This document shows positions 14,749-18,080 of a stretch of 18,080 bases of DNA, in pieces (position 1 is the first letter of the stretch; every line of letters begins with the position of its first letter). The stretch is from the NCBI GenBank assembly GCA_021621525.1, contig JAJVUU010000037.1, positions 1 to 18,080 of the forward strand, in the 5' to 3' direction. This stretch comes from Caryophanales bacterium. GTDB lineage: Bacteria > Bacillota_I > Bacilli_A > RFN20 > CAG-288. Below the pieces are notes generated by a model. The model searched no databases and was not told where the DNA came from. It saw only the letters and a program-made list of their open reading frames with translations. The position numbers and the translations under genes were made by a program.

Positions 14749-15819
14749 ATGTCAGTTAAAGTAGCTATTAACGGTTTTGGTCGTATTGGTCGTTTGGCTT
14801 TCAGACAGATGTTCGGTGCCGAAGGTTATGAGGTTGTTGCCATCAATGATCTCACCAGCCCGAAGATGTTGGCCAACTTATTGAAGTACGACACTGCTCA
14901 GGGCGGATATGCCGGTCATATCGGTCAGGCTCTCCACACTGTTTCTTCCAAGGAGCCTGTCTTCGAAGAAGACGGCAAGACTGTCAAGGTTCCTGGTGCC
15001 ATCATCGTCGATGGCAAGGAAATCACCATCTATGCTCAGCCGAAGGCTGAACTGCTCCCTTGGGGAAAGCTTGGTGTTGACGTCGTTCTTGAGTGCACCG
15101 GTTTCTATACTTCCAAGGAAAAGGCTATGGCCCATGTCAAGGCCGGAGCCAAGAAGGTCGTCATCTCTGCCCCAGCCGGCAAGGATCTGAAGACCATCGT
15201 CTTCTCTGTCAATGAAAAGACCCTGACCAAGGATGATCAGGTCATCTCTGCCGCTTCCTGCACCACCAACTGCTTAGCCCCTATGGCCAAGGCTTTGAAT
15301 GATGCTTTCCCGATCCAGTCTGGTATCATGACCACTGTCCATGCCTACACTGGTGATCAGATGATTCTTGATGGTCCTCAGAGAAAGGGCGATCTGCGCC
15401 GTGCCAGAGCTGGTGCTGCCAACATCGTTCCGAACACCACTGGTGCTGCCAAGGCCATCGGTCTTGTCATCCCTGAACTCAATGGCAAGCTCATCGGCTC
15501 TGCCCAGAGAGTCCCGGTTCCGACTGGTTCCACCACCATCCTTGTTGCCGTTGTCAAGGGCAAGGACGTCACTGTCGAATCCATCAATGCTGCTATGAAG
15601 GCCGAGACCTCTGAGTCCTTCGGCTACAACGAAGATCCTATCGTTTCTTCCGATGTCATCGGTATGAGATTCGGTTCTCTCTTCGATGCCACTCAGACCA
15701 TGGTCACCAAGCTTTCCGACGATCTCTATCAGGTCCAGGTTGTCTCTTGGTATGACAATGAGAATTCCTACACTTCTCAGATGGTCCGTACCATCAAGTA
15801 CTTCGCTGAACTTGCCTAA
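14749..15819 (+). CDS. gap: glyceraldehyde-3-phosphate dehydrogenase
   Basis: A 356-residue glycolytic enzyme oxidising glyceraldehyde 3-phosphate to 1,3-bisphosphoglycerate. The Rossmann start is INGFGRIGRLAFRQ (7-20). AINDLTSP (31-38) has Asp34 followed by hydrophobic and Thr residues, favouring NAD over NADP. The catalytic Cys is C171 in ASCTTNCLAP, with partner His H198 in TTVHAYTGDQ. RRARAGAANIVPNTTGAAKA is the phosphate-binding region. It runs about 20 residues longer than typical ~335-residue enzymes, partly around 70-105. A consensus AGGAGG and a strong promoter precede it. No cggR-like regulator sits upstream; whiA does. A hairpin after it may set its level apart from pgk-tpi. Confidence 0.98.
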   Translation: MSVKVAINGFGRIGRLAFRQMFGAEGYEVVAINDLTSPKMLANLLKYDTAQGGYAGHIGQALHTVSSKEPVFEEDGKTVKVPGAIIVDGKEITIYAQPKAELLPWGKLGVDVVLECTGFYTSKEKAMAHVKAGAKKVVISAPAGKDLKTIVFSVNEKTLTKDDQVISAASCTTNCLAPMAKALNDAFPIQSGIMTTVHAYTGDQMILDGPQRKGDLRRARAGAANIVPNTTGAAKAIGLVIPELNGKLIGSAQRVPVPTGSTTILVAVVKGKDVTVESINAAMKAETSESFGYNEDPIVSSDVIGMRFGSLFDATQTMVTKLSDDLYQVQVVSWYDNENSYTSQMVRTIKYFAELA

Positions 15820-15861
15820 TCCCCTCGGAATCCAGGGCAGCTCATTTCGTAACTAGAACAC

Positions 15862-15895
15862 GAAAGCGCCCAGCAATGGGCGCTTTCTTATTATT
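15862..15895 (+). terminator. strong hairpin between gap and pgk (attenuator or mRNA-stabilising)
   Basis: An 11-bp perfect GC-rich stem (15862-15872 with 15877-15887) closes on GCAA, a GNRA tetraloop, and is followed by a broken T tract (TTATTATTAAAA). The pgk Shine-Dalgarno AAAAGGAG begins at once after it. It resembles a leaky intrinsic terminator or a 3' stabiliser allowing more gap than pgk-tpi mRNA. TTTCGT (15845-15850) can pair with ACGAAA (15860-15865), competing with the base of the stem. Confidence 0.7.
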
Positions 15896-15909
15896 AAAAG
15901 GAGAAAACC

Positions 15910-17193
15910 ATGAAAAAATTAGTCACTGACCTCAAGGTCACTGGTAAAACCGTTTTGGTCCGTGTCGACTTCAATGTCCCTCACAAGGGCGCTGAGATTT
16001 CTGATGACAACCGTATCCATGCCGCCATCCCGACCATCGCTGCTCTTCTCAAGGAGAATGCCAAGGTCGTCTTGATGTCCCATCTTGGCAAGGTTGCCTG
16101 GAAGAAGCTCAAGAAGGGTGAAGCCACACAGGAAGATATCGACAAACAGATGAAGAAGAACGATCTTTCCATCGTCGTCGCTCCGCTCAAGGCCTATCTT
16201 GATGAGGCTCTCGGCAAGGATGTCAAGGTTTCCTTCTCCAAGGATACCCATGGTGAAGGCCTCAAGGCCGCTGTCGCCAGCCTGCAGCCTGGTGATGTCC
16301 TTGTCATGCAGAACACCCGTTATGAAGCCGGCGAAGAGAAGAATGATGAAGCTCTTGCCAAGGAATGGGCAAGTCTTGCCGATGCATTCGTCATGGATGC
16401 CTTCGGTTCTGCCCACAGAGCCCATGCTTCCACCTATGGTGTCCCGGCTGTCTTGAAGGCCGAAGGCAAGGAAACCGCTGTTGGCTTCCTTATGGAAAAG
16501 GAAATCCTCGGACTTGGCAGATGCGTTTCTCCGAAGGAAGATGAGCGTCCTTATATTGCCATCCTCGGCGGTGCCAAGGTCTCTTCCAAGATTGAAGTCA
16601 TCGATTCCCTTCTCAAGAAGTGCGACAAGATCCTCATCGGTGGCGGTATGTCCTATACCTTCAAGAAGGCTGTCTTCGGAGTCAATGTCGGCTGCTCTCT
16701 CTGCGAAGACGATCAACTTGAATATGCCAAGAAGTGCTTTGAGACCGGTAAGATCGTCCTCCCTGTCGACAACATCCTTGCCAAGGGTCTGAATTTCGAT
16801 GACCTTTCTGCTCCGACAGCCGATGTCAAGGCTCTTGAAGACAACAACGTCGACTTCCCTGCCGATTATGAAGGTGCCGATATCGGTCCGAGAACCATCA
16901 AGCTCTATGCCGACATCATCAAGACCGCCAAGACCATCTTCTGGAACGGCCCGATGGGTGTCTTTGAAAATACTCAGCTCCAGGAAGGAACCAAGGCTAT
17001 CTGCCAGGCTTGCGCCGATGCCACCAAGAATGGTGCCTTCACTGTCATCGGTGGCGGTGATTCTGCCGCTGCTGCCAAGAAGTTCGGCTTCACCAAGGAA
17101 TTCAGCCATGTCTCTACCGGTGGCGGAGCCTCCCTTGAACTCATCCAGTATGATGGAAAGCTTCCGGGCATTGACGTCATCGAGGATAAGTAA
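15910..17193 (+). CDS. pgk: phosphoglycerate kinase
   Basis: A 427-residue cytoplasmic kinase making ATP from 1,3-bisphosphoglycerate. The family signature KTVLVRVDFNVP (13-24) is present. RIHAAIPTIAALL (35-47) and SHLGK (57-61) bind substrate, and NTRYEAGEEKND (135-146) and DAFGSAHRAHAS (163-174) follow. The nucleotide domain has ILGGAKVSSKI (218-228), GGGMSYTF, NGPMGVFE and VIGGGDSAAA, ending in STGGGASLELI. It is about 30 residues longer than the usual ~395, mainly from a Lys-rich insert (about 62-88) after the SHLGK loop. The Shine-Dalgarno AAAAGGAG lies about 7 nt before the ATG. The stop is 3 bp before tpi, so the two are coupled. Confidence 0.98.
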   Translation: MKKLVTDLKVTGKTVLVRVDFNVPHKGAEISDDNRIHAAIPTIAALLKENAKVVLMSHLGKVAWKKLKKGEATQEDIDKQMKKNDLSIVVAPLKAYLDEALGKDVKVSFSKDTHGEGLKAAVASLQPGDVLVMQNTRYEAGEEKNDEALAKEWASLADAFVMDAFGSAHRAHASTYGVPAVLKAEGKETAVGFLMEKEILGLGRCVSPKEDERPYIAILGGAKVSSKIEVIDSLLKKCDKILIGGGMSYTFKKAVFGVNVGCSLCEDDQLEYAKKCFETGKIVLPVDNILAKGLNFDDLSAPTADVKALEDNNVDFPADYEGADIGPRTIKLYADIIKTAKTIFWNGPMGVFENTQLQEGTKAICQACADATKNGAFTVIGGGDSAAAAKKFGFTKEFSHVSTGGGASLELIQYDGKLPGIDVIEDK

Positions 17194-17196
17194 TCC

Positions 17197-17958
17197 ATGT
17201 CCAGAAAAAAGTTTTTGATGGGCAACTGGAAGATGAACCACACCATCGAAGAAGCAAACCAGTTCTGCAAGGACGTCAAGGAAGCTTCTTTGGTCAAGCT
17301 CGCCCGTAAGAAGGGCGTCATGATCGGTGTCGCTCCGACCTTCCTCTCTCTTGCCGCTGTCAAGAAGCATGCCCACGGCCTCATCGTCGCTGCCCAGGAC
17401 TGCCATTATCAGGATCATGGTGCCTTTACCAGCAACGTCTCTGCTTCCATGCTGAAGGAGATTGACGTCAACTGGGCCATCATCGGACATTCCGAAAGAA
17501 GAACCTATGAGGGAGAGACCTCCTTCATCTGCAATCGCAAGATCAAGACATTGATCAAGAATGACATGCATGTCATCTATTGCGTCGGTGAAACAGCCAA
17601 GGAATATGATGAAGGCATCACCAAGGATGTCATCCGTGAGCAGATCGTCACTGGTCTGATGAACCTCACAAAGGATGATATGCCTTATGTCGTCCTTGCC
17701 TATGAACCTGTCTGGTCCATCGGTACCGGCAAGAATGCCTCCGTCGAAATTGCCGAAGACATCTGCGCCTACATCCGCACCTTGGTCGGCGAACTCTTCG
17801 GGAAGGTTGCTTCCCAGAAGGTTCAGATTCTCTATGGCGGAAGTGTCAAACCGAACAACATCCATGATTATCTTCAGGCTGAAGATGTCGATGGTGCCTT
17901 GGTCGGCGGTGCTTCTCTCAAGAGCGAATCCTTCAAGGAACTTCTCGAGAACATCTAA
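17197..17958 (+). CDS. tpiA: triosephosphate isomerase
   Basis: A 253-residue TIM-barrel enzyme interconverting dihydroxyacetone phosphate and glyceraldehyde 3-phosphate. Catalytic residues are all visible: Lys12 in GNWKMN (9-14), His98 in IIGHSERR (95-102) and Glu170 in AYEPVWSIGTG (168-178). The phosphate-binding YGGSVKPNN and, near the end, VDGALVGGASL are present. The length is standard. It starts 3 bp after the pgk stop, using GAGGAT (17182-17187) inside the pgk end as its ribosome-binding site. A hairpin follows about 8 nt after its stop, so it likely closes the operon; no phosphoglycerate mutase or enolase gene is seen in the remaining window. Confidence 0.98.
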   Translation: MSRKKFLMGNWKMNHTIEEANQFCKDVKEASLVKLARKKGVMIGVAPTFLSLAAVKKHAHGLIVAAQDCHYQDHGAFTSNVSASMLKEIDVNWAIIGHSERRTYEGETSFICNRKIKTLIKNDMHVIYCVGETAKEYDEGITKDVIREQIVTGLMNLTKDDMPYVVLAYEPVWSIGTGKNASVEIAEDICAYIRTLVGELFGKVASQKVQILYGGSVKPNNIHDYLQAEDVDGALVGGASLKSESFKELLENI

Positions 17959-17965
17959 GTCATAT

Positions 17966-17998
17966 ATGCCTCCTATCATTATGGTGGGAGGCATTTTG
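17966..17998 (+). terminator. intrinsic terminator after tpiA
   Basis: ATGCCTCC (17966-17973) pairs with GGAGGCAT (17987-17994), extendable by G-U pairs towards the loop, and is followed by TTTT then GG. The T tract is short, so termination may be partial. Confidence 0.6.
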
Positions 17999-18006
17999 GT
18001 TGCATG

Positions 18007-18028
18007 AAAAATCCCGGGGCCGAAGCCC
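18007..18028 (-). terminator. small UUCG hairpin with T run, leftward
   Basis: Read on the minus strand, GGGC-TTCG-GCCC (18028-18017) is a 4-bp stem capped by the extra-stable C(UUCG)G loop, then CGGGA and five T (18011-18007). It would suit a weak terminator for a leftward transcript entering from beyond the right edge. The stem is short, so this is tentative. Confidence 0.35.
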
Positions 18029-18080
18029 AATGTCATTAACTTAAGGCATTGACTACGGAGAAGCCAGATCGCGGCAGCTC

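Noticed and set aside
15919..18036. 705-codon open frame on the minus strand across pgk and tpi
   Set aside because: It is antisense to two unmistakable glycolytic genes. Their codon use avoids TTA, CTA and TCA, which leaves this reverse frame free of stops. The translation has no recognisable domain.

Overview
The window looks like a core chromosomal region of a low-to-moderate GC Gram-positive bacterium. HPr kinase/phosphorylase, WhiA, Lgt and a gap-pgk-tpi block are all typical of Firmicutes. UGA is used as a stop (yfhO, the phosphofructokinase, hprK, trxB and whiA all end in TGA) and Trp is TGG, so this is not a UGA=Trp mollicute. The compact order uvrA, hprK, lgt, trxB, whiA, then gap, pgk, tpi, plus a PPi-type phosphofructokinase, suggests an Erysipelotrichia-like lineage. 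That placement is inference from gene content, not a measured phylogeny.

Layout. Bases 1-790: a short leader and an unrecognised four-helix membrane protein (197-691), closed by a strong bidirectional hairpin. Bases 788-2179 (minus): a polytopic O-antigen ligase/polymerase-like protein. A divergent, very AT-rich promoter region (2180-2344) separates it from a rightward run: a giant YfhO-family membrane protein (2345-5755), a PPi-dependent phosphofructokinase overlapping its end (5730-6932), and uvrA (6977-9829). A convergent bidirectional terminator follows. On the minus strand next is a small unknown gene (9886-10245) with an excellent ribosome-binding site but an in-frame TAA at codon 14, inside an 18-bp-period direct repeat. 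From an extended -10 promoter, hprK-lgt-trxB-whiA (10462-14477) then run rightward with gaps of 2-11 bp or short overlaps. After a 271-bp intergenic stretch with a good promoter come gap, pgk and tpi (14749-17958). A GNRA-loop hairpin lies between gap and pgk, and a terminator-like hairpin follows tpi. The last ~80 bases hold a small UUCG hairpin and the possible end of a leftward element cut by the window edge.

How the genes fit together. Central carbon metabolism dominates: a PPi-type phosphofructokinase, GAPDH, PGK and TPI carry glycolytic flux, and HPrK is the kinase that links glycolytic state to carbon catabolite control in Firmicutes. Lgt and TrxB serve envelope lipoprotein maturation and thiol redox. 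WhiA links to division and chromosome segregation in relatives. The YfhO protein and the divergent O-antigen-ligase-like protein point to surface glycan assembly. I found no CRISPR array, prophage, toxin-antitoxin pair, complete insertion sequence, tRNA or rRNA. I did not find a clearly novel system. The most unusual items are the interrupted small gene, the phosphofructokinase active-site signature, the missing Shine-Dalgarno of yfhO, and the gap-pgk hairpin.
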